DNA of 64,000 bases from Aegilops tauschii subsp. strangulata (taxonomy: Eukaryota > Streptophyta > Magnoliopsida > Poales > Poaceae). A program made the position numbers and the translations under genes. Below the pieces are notes generated by a model that was given only the letters and a program-made list of their open reading frames with translations, ran no database searches and was not told the DNA's origin. Shown here piece by piece: positions 40,918 to 51,469 of this stretch (within the stretch, counting starts at the first letter, position 1; the number at the start of each line of letters is the position of its first letter). The stretch covers positions 323,853,294-323,917,293 of the forward strand of contig NC_053037.3 of assembly GCF_002575655.3 (NCBI RefSeq). Direction: 5' to 3'.

Positions 40918-43900
40918 CCCGCTGGGCTGCAAATCTTTCGTAGGAGGGATGCATTAGGCTTAACAAGAAAATGGGCTTTAAGAAATAATAAATGGGATGT
41001 AATTATAAAAACTGGGCAGTAACTATAAAAAATGCACCAAACACGTGATTACTTTATAAAATATTATTTTTGGATATTGAAAATTTTAATTTCATTAATT
41101 GTTGCGAGCGCAATGTTTCGTTGGATTTTTACGTAATATAAATTTATATTGAAATTGTATTTAATATGACTAGAAATTTCGGGAAAAAAATATTTCGGAT
41201 CCCATCAAAATGTGGGAAATTTTATTGAATTCTGTTTTCAACGGTTGGTTGAAATGGGCTGTACTTTTAACAAACTGTAAATGGCCTGTAGTAAATTCCA
41301 TTAGAATTCAAAAATGGGCTACACATTCTTACAAATCTCAAATGGGCTATAAGTTCTCTGCCACACACTTCTGGCCTTACTAAGTTGACGCGTCCCCTAA
41401 AAAAACAGAGTTGACGCGTATGCAAGGCTTTGTCAACTTATAGTCAACACACGGTTCTAGCAGCAGTGGCCATTGGATGTCCATCCAATGGATGCCGTGC
41501 TTCTTCTTCAATCTCGGATATTCTAGCTTTACCCGCCCAAAAAATGATTCCTCCCCCTGACATCTAGGGCGCACCGTTTCAGAAGCTGACCTGTGGGCCT
41601 ACTAAGTTGACGTACCAAGGGCTTTGTCAACTTAGTCAATATAAACGATTCTAGCTGCAGTGACCGTACGATGTCCATCCAACGGCCGTCGTGCTTCTTC
41701 AACCTCTGGTCTTCTTGCTCCAGCCGCCCAAAGCAGCGCCGGTCGTGCTGCCTGCTCCTGCCTCCCGTGGCCGGCTGTGCTACCGCGGAGGCCTCACCGC
41801 CCCCTACTACTCCCACCGTTGGCCAGGCCATCCCTCCACTCACCCACACCCCCTGTTATTCTGCGGCGACGGCAGCGCAGCCGAACCAGTGAACCCTCGT
41901 ACTCCTCTCCGCGTGTGCATCCACTGCCGCGTCTTCCCCGGCTCTGCGTCGTCCCCTTCCTAGGCCTCGCCGTCGTCCACCGCCCTGGTGCTCTCGGTGC
42001 GGCGTGGTCAACGTGGTCAAGGAACGACTTCCATCGGACGTGGACTGTACGTGGAGAGGCTGACAGCTGGGTCCACGGCAGCCGCAAGGAAGTGCCTCCT
42101 TATTACGCAGAAAATAATTATTCCTCCACCTGACAGCGGGGACCCACCGAACGGGCCACCAGTATTTCGTGAAAAAAATCGTTTCCCCCTGACTGCTGGG
42201 ACCCACCGGACGGGCCACCGTATTTCGCAAAAAAATGTCCCCCCCCCCCGCTATCAGCTCGGACCCACCGGAAGTGCCTCCTTATTACGCACAAAAAAAT
42301 GAATACTCCCCCGGCTAGCTGGGACCCACCTTGGTGGGAGGCTGACTTGTGGGCCTACTAAGTTGACGGGGACGAAGGGCTTTGTCAACTTAGTCAATAT
42401 GAACGATTCTAGCTCCAGTGACCGTACGATGTCCATCCAACGGCCGTAGTGCTTCTTCAACCTCTGGTCGTCTTGCTCCAGCCGCCCAACGCAGCGCCGG
42501 TCGTGCCGCATGCTCCTGCCTCCCGTGGCCGGCTGTGCTGCCGCAGAGGCCTCACCGCCCCCTACTATTCCCACCGCTGGCCAGGCCCTGCGGCGACGGC
42601 AGCCTCACACCGCAGCCGAACCAGTGAACCCTCGTACTCCTCTCCGCGCGGGCTTCCACTGCCGCGTCTTCCCCGGCTCCGCGTCGTCCCCTTCCTAGGC
42701 CTCGCCGTCGTCCACCACCGTGGTGCTCTCCGCGCGGAGTGGTCAACATGGTCAAGGAACGACTTCCATCGAAAGAGTACTGTACGTGGAGAGGCTGACA
42801 GCTGGGTCCACGGCCACAACCCAGTTTTTTTGTGATTTGCCAAGTAAGTCGCTTTGTCAGGCCTGTTGGGCTGCAAATCTTTCAACACGAGGAGAGCTTT
42901 CATTCGGCTGGCCGAGAAAATGGCCCATCAGTAATGAGAAATGGGTTGTACATTTTTAAAACACATCAAACCGGCAATTAGTTTCAAATATCTTTTTCTT
43001 CATTTCAAGATTTTAAATTACATTAATTTTTTTGCGTGGAGAATTTGTTGGATTTTATATTGATATACATTTATTTTTAAAATCAGTTTGAATGTGAGTC
43101 GAAATTTCGGGATTAAAAACAGTTCAGACCGCACCGAAATATGCAAAAATTCGTATAATTTTTTAACCGTGGCCACAATATGGGCTGTAATGCTAACAAA
43201 AAGAATATGGGCTCCAAAAAAACTTAAGAATTAGCAAATGGGCTGTAAATTATTAGAAATAATGGCAGATGGGCTGTATGCTGTTTTCCACAGATTTGAG
43301 GCTTTCCTAAAAAAAAGGTTGACGCACAAGCACTGACTGTTGGATGTCCATCCAACGGCCGTCGTGCTTCTTCAATCTCTGCTCTTCCTGCTCCAGCCGC
43401 TCAAACAAGCGCCGGCGGGACTGCCTGCTCCCTCCTCCCCGCGGCCGGCTGTGCTGCCGCGCACGCCTCACCGCCCCATCGTACTCCCATCGCTGGCCTA
43501 GCCATCCCTCTACTCACCCACACCTGCTGTTATTCTCCGGCGACGGCAGACGAACCAGTAAACGCTCGTATAGTCGTACTCCCCTCCGCGTGGGAAACAA
43601 CTGCCGAGTCTTCCCTGCCTCCGTGTCATCCCCTTCCCAGGCCTCGCCGTCGTCCACCGCCGTGGTGCTCTCGGCGCGGCGTGGTCAATGTGGTCAACGA
43701 CCGACTTCCATCGGAAGAGTACTGTGCGTGGAGACGCTGACAGCTGGGTCCACGGCTGCAGCAAGGAAGTGCCTCCTTATTACGCGCAAAATAATTATTC
43801 CTCCACCTGACAACAGGGACCCACCGGACGGGCCATCGTATTTCGCGAAAAAACGTTTCCCCCTGACTACTGGGACCCACCAGCTACACCTTCGCACGCA

Positions 43901-44010
43901 AGGAAGTGTGTCCGAGCAAAAAAAAACGATTCGCCCCCCTGACTGCTGGGACCCACCAGCTACATCTTCGCACGCAAGGAAGTGCCTGACAGTCGGGACC
44001 CACCTGGTCG
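40918..44010. repeat. Higher-order direct repeat in right subterminal region
   Basis: An AT-rich part with TGGGCTGTA-type motifs and a GC-rich part alternate. GCTGGGCTGCAAATCTTTC at 40919 recurs at 42868, about 1.95 kb away, marking a large duplication. Within the GC-rich parts the block GATGTCCATCCAACGGCCGT starts related segments at about 41671, 42429 and 43344, each followed by CTTCTTCAA(C/T)CTCTG, a GTCCACGGC end and CTGGGACCCACC-type units. Frames of 100-250 codons here are Pro/Arg-rich and change frame between copies, so no gene is called. Confidence 0.7.
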
Positions 44011-44260
44011 AAGCGTACGTAGCGTTGTCATTCTGGTCGCGAACGTGTACGTACATATATACTGGTGGATGTAGAGGCGCGCACGTGTCGTAGTAGAGGC
44101 GCGCACGTAGCATGTACACGTACGTACAGCGGCCAGGGTGCAAGAAAGAAAATACGGCCACGTATGTGTACATACGGGCGGGGTCTCGAATGCCTACTCG
44201 CGCATACATACGGCGAGGGCTCGTTGACATGGCTGGGTCGGAACGGAGAAACAGCGTCAT

Positions 44261-44347
44261 CGTCGTGTTCATGGGGAGGCAACGGAATGCGTCGTGTTCA
44301 TGGGGAGGCAACGGAATGCGTCGTGTTCATCGGGAGGCAACGGAACG
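44261..44347. repeat. 29-bp tandem repeat, three units
   Basis: CGTCGTGTTCAT(G/C)GGGAGG followed by CAACGGAA at exact 29-bp spacing (44261, 44290, 44319). Confidence 0.9.
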
Positions 44348-44494
44348 CGTGGGAGCCAACCGGCTGGGTCGGAACGGAATGCGTGGTCGTGTTCATCGGG
44401 AGGGCTTGGACGGAACAGGCGATGGAAACGAGGCCTGGCGTACCGCAGAACGGAGGAAACGGCTGTTGTTCGACCGTCCACGTTCGAAACGGGA

Positions 44495-44757
44495 TCCTGT
44501 TCATCGGGAGGGGTCTGGCGTACCGCAAAACGGATGAAACGGACCTCCTACGGTCGAAACGGGGGTCCTGTTGATCGGGAGGGGTGCGGCGTACCACAAA
44601 ACGGACGAAACGGACCTCCTACGGTCGAAACGAAGGTCCTGTTCATCGGGAGGGGTGTGGCGTACCGCAAAACGGACGAAACGGACCTCCTACGGTCGAA
44701 ACGGGGGTCCTGTTCATCGGGAGGGGTGTGGCGTACCGCAAAACGGGACTCCACGGG
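44495..44757. repeat. 71-bp tandem repeat A, about 3.7 units
   Basis: Unit starts at 44495, 44566, 44637 and 44708, each beginning TCCTGTT(C/G)ATCGGGAGGGG and containing a GTACCGCAAAACGGA block and CCTCCTACGGTCGAAACG. Sequence identity between units is high. Confidence 0.92.
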
Positions 44758-44874
44758 ATACTGTTCATCTCCACCGTCGACCTCCTCCAGCCTCCACGGG
44801 CTACCGTCGACCTCCTCTAGCCTCCACGGGCTCCTGTTCATCCAGCCTCCACCGCGCGCTACTCCACCGGCTAC

Positions 44875-45030
44875 TGTTCAACCACCCCTCCACGGGCACC
44901 CCTCCACCGTCTACTATTCATCCAGCCCTCCACACCACGGGGTCCTGTTCAACCACCCCTCCACGGGCACCCCTCCACCGTCTACTGTTCATCCAGCCCT
45001 CCGCACCACGGGGTCCTGTTCATCCAGAGG
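44875..45030. repeat. 71-bp tandem repeat B, about 2.2 units
   Basis: TGTTCAACCACCCCTCC starts at 44875 and 44946, with a partial third unit at 45017. Spacing is again exactly 71 bp, but outside the shared TCCTGTTCA the sequence is unrelated to repeat A. A run of C (about 45059-45070) follows. Confidence 0.88.
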
Positions 45031-45546
45031 CAACGCCACCGCTCGCTGTTCATCCAACCCCCCCCCCCCCCGCGCAACGCTCACTGTTCATCCAATCGAT
45101 CGGCTTCAGTTAGCAGGAGTAGCGAAGGAATCGCTCGATCGGGTTCAGTAACGCGTAGCCTGCAGTGCAATCGCTCGGGTTCAGTTAGAGCCCAACGCCT
45201 CGCCCGGGTTCAGTTAGAGCCAACGCCTCGCACACACGCGCGTACGTGTACGAGAGAAACGCGCATCGCTCGGCCCCCGACCTCCCACCGTAACCGGGAA
45301 CTCCCCGAAATTTTCCTCGCCCTCGCTTCTACCGTGGTTTTTCCCATCATGGACGGCCCAAAGAATGTCATGCAGCTGCGTCTCCGGCCCGCCCAGGACG
45401 AAAAGCCCATTTTCTGTCATGATTTTTTGTCATAGAAGTAGGAGCCCACCACATCTATAATGATACCGGGTTTTGTCACAATTATCGTCATAGAAGTGTC
45501 ATATGTATGACAGAAAAAAAATTCGTTCAGCCCAAAATGTCATGGA

Positions 45547-45566
45547 TGTGTCTTTTTTTTGTAGTG
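45547..45566 (-). repeat. CACTA right terminal inverted repeat
   Basis: The minus strand reads CACTACAAAAAAAAGACAC. TCT (45567-45569) repeats the left-flank triplet. The preceding 45415-45546 contains GTCATAGAAGT motifs shared with the left end. Confidence 0.88.
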
Positions 45567-45569
45567 TCT

Positions 45570-46572
45570 TGTGAGATGAAGACTTTGAGGATTTTGATGA
45601 TGAAGATTTTGAGGATTTCTTCTTTTTCTTCACATCATCAGAACTGTAATCCTTGTATTTCTTCTTCTTTGATTCCTTTTCCCACTGAGGACAATCTTGA
45701 ATGTAGTGTTCGGGTTTCTTGCATTTGTGACAAAGCCTCTTCTTGTAGTCACTGGATGAGGAATCATCGCTCCTTGAGGGTCTTCCAAAGCGACCACGTC
45801 TTGAGAACTTCTGGAATTTCTTCACGAGCAGTGCTAGATCATGGCTCAGTTCTTCAGGATCACCAAGGCTGCTATCAGAGTCTTCATCTTCAGACTCAGA
45901 AACTGCCTTGGCCTTCAGTGCACGTGATCTGCCATAGCTCGAACCATAGAGATCTCTCTTTTCAGCAAGCTGGAACTCATGAGTATTTAGCCTCTCGAGG
46001 ATATCAGCGGGATCAAGTGACTTGTAATCAGCACGTTCTTGTATCATCAATGCCAGAGTATCAAATGAGGAATCAAGCAATCTCAACAATTTCTTCACCA
46101 CCTCATGGTCGGTGATGTCAGTGGCACCAAGCGCTTGAAGCTCATTTGAGATGCCAGTGAGACGATCGAAGGTTTGTTGAACATTTTCATTGTCGAGTCT
46201 TTTGAAGCGGTTGAAGAGATTGCGAAGAACATCAACTCGAGAGTCACGCTGAGTTGAGACTCCTTCATTTACTTTGGACAGCCTATCCCAGATAAGCTTA
46301 GCAGTTTCCAAAGCACTCGCTCTTCCATACTGTCCTTTGCTCAGATGGCCACATATGATATTCTTCGCTTGAGAATCGAGTTGCTTGAATCTCTTCACAT
46401 CGGTAGCGTTTAGTGAGGGTGAGACAGAGGGAACACCATTTTCCACAACATACCAGAGATCGTTATCAATTGCCTCAAGATGCATTCACATCTTGTTCTT
46501 CCAGTAGGGGTAGTCCGTCCCATCGAAGGTAGGACACCCAGCAGAGACCTTGATCATACCTGCGGTCGACAT
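45570..46572 (-). pseudogene. Maximus-like gag N-terminus with zinc knuckle
   Basis: The capsid-type gag begins at ATG 46572 (MSTAGMIKVSAGCPTFDG), the usual copia start. A TGA at 46486 stands where Arg is expected (CGA to TGA). The frame then stays open: a UBN2-type gag domain (AKLIWDRLSKVNEG, TFDRLTGISNELQALG), a Ser/Asp-rich acidic stretch, and the knuckle CHKCKKPEHYIQDC with all four C-C-H-C ligands. A Lys/Ser tail follows. The CACTA insertion cuts it at 45570, and the frame resumes at 23255. Confidence 0.88.
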
Positions 46573-46624
46573 AACTAAAACTCCAGGCGGTTAAACCAAA
46601 ATCACACAGAACAAGGGAGTACCT

Positions 46625-46637
46625 CACTCTGATACCA
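46625..46637 (-). other. Primer binding site of the Maximus-like element
   Basis: The element-strand sequence TGGTATCAGAG lies two bases inside the 5' LTR end and is complementary to the 3' end of initiator tRNA-Met, the standard copia primer. Confidence 0.88.
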
Positions 46638-46639
46638 AT

Positions 46640-48149
46640 TGAAAGTGCGTTATATCGACTAGAGGGGGGGTGAATAGGCGATTTTTATGAATTCTTCACT
46701 GGGGAATTTGCTAGTGAGGAAATTCCTTAGCGAAGAACTACTTGCAGCGGAATAAGTACTCAAAAGTATGCATAGCAGAACACAAACATAGTCATCATGA
46801 TGAAATGAAGACAAGCACAGAGTACAAAAAGCGTAAACACAGGATAACACAGGATGAAGACAAACAGACTGAAGAAATTGAACTGAGGAAATTGAGAAAG
46901 TCTTCAGTCAAAGTCTTCAAGCACAGATATGAATAGCACACAACACATTAATGAGGAAATGAAAGAGTTGAGGAAATAGAACTAGTTGGCTTGGTGAAGA
47001 CAATGATTTGGTAGACCAGTTCCAACTGCTGTCTCAGTTGTACGTCTGGTTGGAGCGGCTAGGTATTTAAACCTGAGGACACACAGTCCCGGACACACAG
47101 TCCTCACCGTATTCTCCTTGAGCTAAGGTCACAGAGACCTCGTCCAATCACTCGTGGTAAGTCTTCAGGTGACTTCCAAACCTTCACAAACTCGGTCACT
47201 CGGCGATCCACAATTCCTCTTGGATGCTCTAGACCATGACGCCTAACCGTCTGGAAGAAGCACAGTCTTCAAAGGTAACAAGCATCGGATCCACGCAGGA
47301 TCAATCTCTTCAATGATGCTCAATCACTTTGGGTTTGTAGGTGTTTGGGTTTGGGTTTTCCTCACTTGATGATTTTTGCTCAAAGTCCTCGGAGGATGGG
47401 ATGCTCTCAAATGACAAGTGTCAGTTTCTCTCGGAGCAGCCAACCAGCTAGTGGTTGTAGGGGGGTGGCTATTTATAGCCTAGGGAGCAGCCCGTCATGA
47501 TAAGACATCAATGCCCTTCAATGATATGACCGTTAGGTGGGTAGATATTTTGGGACAGCTAGCGCATAGCACAACAATGGTCAGAAATTTGAGTATCAAA
47601 TTCCTCAGGGCTATCATGTTCCTCACTGTGTAGGCAATCCGCACTGGCGAATTCCTAACTTCTCAGTCAGAACAAATTCCTCAGAGACCAGAAGAACTTC
47701 GTCTCTGTCACTGAAGAATATGACTGAACTGTATAAGATTTCCAATGGCTTCACTCGAAGGGATTGGTAGGTGTAGGATTTTGAGTTGAGCATCACATGG
47801 AAATTTTTCCTTAGTATTTCCTCGACCCCCTTTAACAGTACGGTGTTTCCTACGACTCAAGAAAGAGAAAATGAAACTATGAAAACAAAAGTCTTCACGC
47901 TTCATGTTCCTGAAACGAATACCAAGTCTTCAAGGTCACACCAATTTCTTCACTCTCAAAGTCTTTAGAAAGTCTTCAGAAATCCAAAGTCTTCAGTCGA
48001 AGAACTTCATTTTTAGGGGTCGACTTTCACTGTAAATATCAAACTCCTCATAGACTTATAGACCTGTGTACACTCATAAACACATTAGTCCCTTAACCTA
48101 TAAGTCTTCAATACACCAAAATCACTAAGGGGCACTAGATGCACTTACA
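46640..48149 (-). repeat. Maximus-like 5' LTR (1510 bp)
   Basis: Near-identical to 3193-4703. In element orientation it begins TGTAAGTGCATC at 48149 and ends CACTTTCA at 46640. ATATA follows at 48150-48154. Confidence 0.92.
47471..47479 (-). promoter_or_regulatory. TATA box of the Maximus-like 5' LTR
   Basis: The minus strand reads CTATAAATA in a GGCTATAAATAGCC context. It is conserved at 4026-4034 in the other LTR. Transcription would start near 47440 and run leftwards. Confidence 0.65.
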
Positions 48150-48154
48150 ATATA

Positions 48155-48961
48155 TGGCATCACTATTTTGCTCAATCAAAGTAGACAAAGTCATATCATT
48201 AAAATCAATTGGAGCACTTTTACTAGCAACCAATTTCATAAGAGCATCAACTTTTTCACTCAAAGAAGAAATTTCTTCAACCGAATTATTTTTTTACTAG
48301 TAGGAGGTCTTTCGGTATCCCATTGTGAATAATTTGCCATAATATTATCAAGCAATTTGGTGGATTCACCCAAAGTAATTTCCATAGAAGTCCCATCCAC
48401 GACGGAATCTAAAAGATTACGAGAAACAAGATTCAACCCCGCATAAATTTTTTGTATGATCATCCAAAGATTTAACCCATGAGTTGGGCAATTCCTTAGC
48501 ATCGTTTTCATCCTTTCCCAAGATTGTGCAACATGCTCACGTTCAAGTTGCTTGAATATCATGATCTGGGTTCTAAGGGAAATAATTTTTACGGGCGGAA
48601 AATACTTAGTGATAAAAGCATCTTTGCCCTTATTCCAAGAATCGATACTATTGCGAGGCAAAGAGGAAAACCAATTTTTTGCATAATCACGCAAAGAAAA
48701 CGGAAATAATTTCATCTTCACAACATCATTGTCCACATCTTTTTTCTTTTGCATATCGCATAATTCCACGAAGGTATTAAGATGGGATGCGGCATCCTCA
48801 TTAGGAGTACCGGAAAATTGATCTTTCATAACAAGATTCAGCAAAGGAGTATTAATATCACAAGACTCCGCACTAGTGGCGGGAGGAGCAATCGGAGTGC
48901 CGATAAAATCATTGTTGTTGGTATTTGAGAAATCACATAACTTGGTGTTCTCTTGAGTCAT
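48155..48961 (-). pseudogene. Gypsy gag N-terminal part
   Basis: It starts MTQENTKLCDF at 48961 and contains the retrotransposon gag core (DAASHLNTF, LFPFSLRDYAKNWFSSLP, FITKYFPP, SWERMKTMLRNCPTHG). The frame is lost at a run of seven A (about 48286-48292), and its proper continuation is read in another frame down to the Maximus insertion at 48154. The rest of the polyprotein continues at 3187. Confidence 0.87.
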
Positions 48962-49149
48962 GATGACTACGCAACAAGATTGCACTCAAAAACAGATCCG
49001 TCAAGAAAACGGCGAACAAAAAAGAGGGGCGAATAAAACGGCAAATCTTTGTTAAGTGGGGGAGAGGAAAATGAGAGGCAAATGGCAAATATTGTAAATT
49101 GCGAGGAGATGAGATTTGTGATTAGGAACCTGGTATATGTTGAAGATCC

Positions 49150-49167
49150 TCCCCGGTAACGGCGCCA
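49150..49167 (-). other. Primer binding site of the gypsy element
   Basis: The element strand reads TGGCGCCGTTACCGGGGA, the tRNA-Asp-type primer site common in plant Athila-like and related gypsy elements. About 11 bp separate it from the proposed LTR end. Confidence 0.8.
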
Positions 49168-49178
49168 AAAATTCCTTT

Positions 49179-50754
49179 TGATGCGGCTTGAAGCTACGTC
49201 GTATTTCCCCAAAGAGGAAGGGATGATGCAGCACAGCAGCGGCAGGTATTTCCCTCAGATGTGAAACCAAGGTTATCGAACCAGTAGGAGAACCAAGCAA
49301 CACAACGTAAACAGCACCTGCACACAAATAACAACTTCTCGCAACCCAACGTGTAAAAGGGGTTGTCAATCCCTTTCGAGTAGCGGCGCCCCAAGATGGG
49401 CAAATGGACGTGAATAAAATTGTAGTAGATTGATAGATCGAACACCAAATAAATAAATAAGAATAAAATGCATCAAGGCATTTTTGTATTTTTGGTTTAA
49501 TGGATCTGAAAATAAAAGCAAAGGAAAATAGATCGCAAAGGCAAATAATATGAGAAAGAGACCTGGGGGCCGTAGGTCTCACTAGTGGCTTCTCTCGGGA
49601 AAAATAGCAAATGGTGGGTGAACAAATTATTGTTGGGAAATTGATAGAACTTCAAATAATCATGATGATATCTAGGCAATGATCATTACATAGGCATCCA
49701 ATCCAAGATTAGTAGACCGACTCCTGCATGCATCTACTACTATTACTCCATACATCGACCGCTATCCAGCATGCATCTAGTGTATTAAGTTCATGGAGAA
49801 ACGGAGTAATGCAATAAGAACGATGACATGATGTAGACCTATCTATGTAGAGATAGACCCCGTCGTTTTATCCTTAGTAGCAACGATACATACATGTCGG
49901 TTCCCCTTCTTTCACTGGGATCAAGCACTGTAAGATCGAACCCACTACAAAGCACCTTTTTCCATTGCAAGATAAATAGATCAACTTGGCCAAACAAAAC
50001 CCAAATATCGGAGAATAAATACGAGGCTATAAGCAATCATGCATAAAAGAGATCAAAGAAAATCAAATACTTTCATGGATATAAAAAGATAGATCTGATC
50101 ATAAACTCAAAGTTCATCGATCCCAACAAACACACCGCAAAAAGAGTTACATCATATGGATCTCCATGAGACCATTGTATTGAGAATTCAGCGAGAGAGA
50201 GGAAGCCATCTAGCTACTAATTATGGACCCGAAGGTCTACAAAGAACTATTCATGCATCATCGGAGAGGCACCAATGGAGGTGGTGAACCCCATCCGAGA
50301 TGGTGTCTAGATTGGATCTGGTGGTTCTGGACTCTGCGGCGGCTGGAATTGATTTTCGTCGATGCTTTTAGGCTTTCTGGAATATTGGGGTATTTATAGA
50401 GCAAAGAGGCGGTCCGGGGGCACCCGAGGTGGGCACAACCCACCAGGGCGCACCTGGGCCTCTTGGCATGCCCTGGTGGGTTGTGCTCTCCTCGGAGCAC
50501 CCCCAGGCGCAGCCTTGGCCCATTAGGTGTCTTCTGGTCCATAAAAAATCTTCGTAAAGTTTCGTTGCATTTGGACTCCGTTTGATATTGATTTCCTGCG
50601 ATGTAAAAAACATGCAGAAAACAGCAACTCGCACCTGGCACTATGTCAATTGGTTATTACCAAAAAATGATATAAAATGATTATAAAACATCCAAGATTG
50701 ATAATATAACCGCATGGAACAATCAAAAATTATTGATACGTTGGAGACGTATCA
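49179..50754 (-). repeat. Gypsy 5' LTR (about 1576 bp)
   Basis: In element orientation it starts TGATACGTC at 50754 and ends GCATCA at 49179, giving TGAT...ATCA termini. A CTATAAATA box on the minus strand lies at about 50391-50399. The inner border is inferred, since no second LTR is in the window. The open frames in it are not conserved proteins. Confidence 0.75.
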
Positions 50755-51469
50755 GTAGGGACCCGGTCAACGTAGGCAACACCGTCTCGCTGGGATGACG
50801 TGGATAAGTGGCTACCGACATGCTCCTATGCGGTAGAGAGTTATACCCTACCACCATCGATCCTAGCGGTGGGATTCTAAAGAGGTAAGTGACACACGGG
50901 GATGTTTATGCCGATGACTCGGGCCATGGTGGAGGCACATGACAATGAACTTGGAAGAGCAAAAGTTTGGATTGGGTTGAGTCAATGTGGGCAAATAGAG
51001 GTAACACAAGTATCCAAAGAGAAAGAAGCAGTATCAGAGGAAGAAGCGACAAGAGAAGAAAAAGATGACGATGCATTTCCCCCTAGTTCGGCATTGATGA
51101 ACTTTTCCCTGTTGATCCATATGACTGTTACTTTGTACTACAATTTGTTAGTATTTAGGATGAACTGTCATTTCCTTACTAGCTAGGAGTGAAACGGTTT
51201 TATTTCGTATTGCATATGCAGTGGAATGTGTAGTAAGGTCACTGACGGGGCCACGACCCGAGGGTGGCTAACCCGGACCAGTCAAGTATGGAGATGGGCT
51301 GACGCCCAAGGCCCAACAAAGGGCGGACCCGACCTTGCTGTGACTTATTCCCCAACACAAGGAGGGAGGCGGCCAGGATCACATCTACAATTGTATAAAC
51401 CCTAGACCTCCCTGTCTATATAAAGGGAGGTCGGGTAACCCCTCTGGTGTTGGGAAACATAGTAGAAAA
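50755..51469 (+). mobile_element. Remnant of another LTR retrotransposon, probably gypsy
   Basis: A short frame at 50902-51186 begins MFMPMTRAMVEAHDNE, resembling the MTRA(R/M)-type C-terminal end of gypsy polyproteins. It is followed by non-coding sequence and, at 51416-51424, a CTATATAAA box in a CCCTAGACCTCC context resembling an LTR promoter. It is cut on both sides by younger elements. Assignment is tentative. Confidence 0.4.

Larger units (their letters stand above)
23256..45566. mobile_element. 22.3-kb CACTA DNA transposon without recognisable transposase
   Basis: The termini are CACTACAAAAAAAA at 23256 and its inverted copy TTTTTTTTGTAGTG ending at 45566. A 3-bp TCT target duplication (23253-23255, 45567-45569) lies inside the Maximus-like gag. 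Both ends carry GTCATAGAAGTG/CACTTC-type subterminal motifs, which also fits a CACTA element. Inside are a minus-strand gene (24841-30427), a plus-strand gene region (33840-39264), large tandem arrays and several smaller insertions. No tnp2-type transposase like that at 59727-63370 is visible, so the copy is probably non-autonomous (inference). Confidence 0.88.
3193..48149 (-). mobile_element. Maximus/Sirevirus-type Ty1/copia retrotransposon, carrying two nested insertions
   Basis: Read on the minus strand, the order is 5' LTR (48149-46640), initiator-tRNA-Met-type primer site, gag with UBN2-type domain and zinc knuckle, coiled-coil linker, protease, integrase, reverse transcriptase, RNase H, a long extra 3' reading frame, multiplied polypurine tracts, and 3' LTR (4703-3193). 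The copia order (integrase before RT), the extra env-like frame and a length of about 14.1 kb after removing the nested elements (23256-45566 and 13381-21889) fit the Sirevirus lineage, which in Triticeae is represented by Maximus. The two LTRs differ at only a few sites. The copy has nonsense codons in gag and pol and cannot act autonomously. Confidence 0.9.
48150..50754 (-). mobile_element. Ty3/gypsy LTR retrotransposon, 5' part
   Basis: This is the partner of 1-3192. It contains the 5' LTR (49179-50754), a tRNA-Asp-type primer site and gag. GTAGG follows the LTR and would be one copy of the target duplication. Its partner lies outside the window. The LTR start TGATACGTCTCCAACGTATC is typical of common Triticeae gypsy families. 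The exact family is not claimed. Confidence 0.87.

Noticed and set aside
41660..44311. Pro/Arg-rich frames of 100-250 codons in right subterminal repeats
   Set aside because: Related copies are open in different frames, and opposite strands are open too. There is no shared protein and no domain.
44294..45151. 285-codon frame across the 71-bp arrays
   Set aside because: 71 is not a multiple of three, so each unit is read in a different frame. The frame is open only because the repeat is GC-rich.
23256..45566. Mutator-type element as an alternative for the 22-kb insertion
   Set aside because: The CACTA termini and the 3-bp TCT duplication fit a CACTA element. Mutator elements would have about 9-bp duplications and long inverted repeats.
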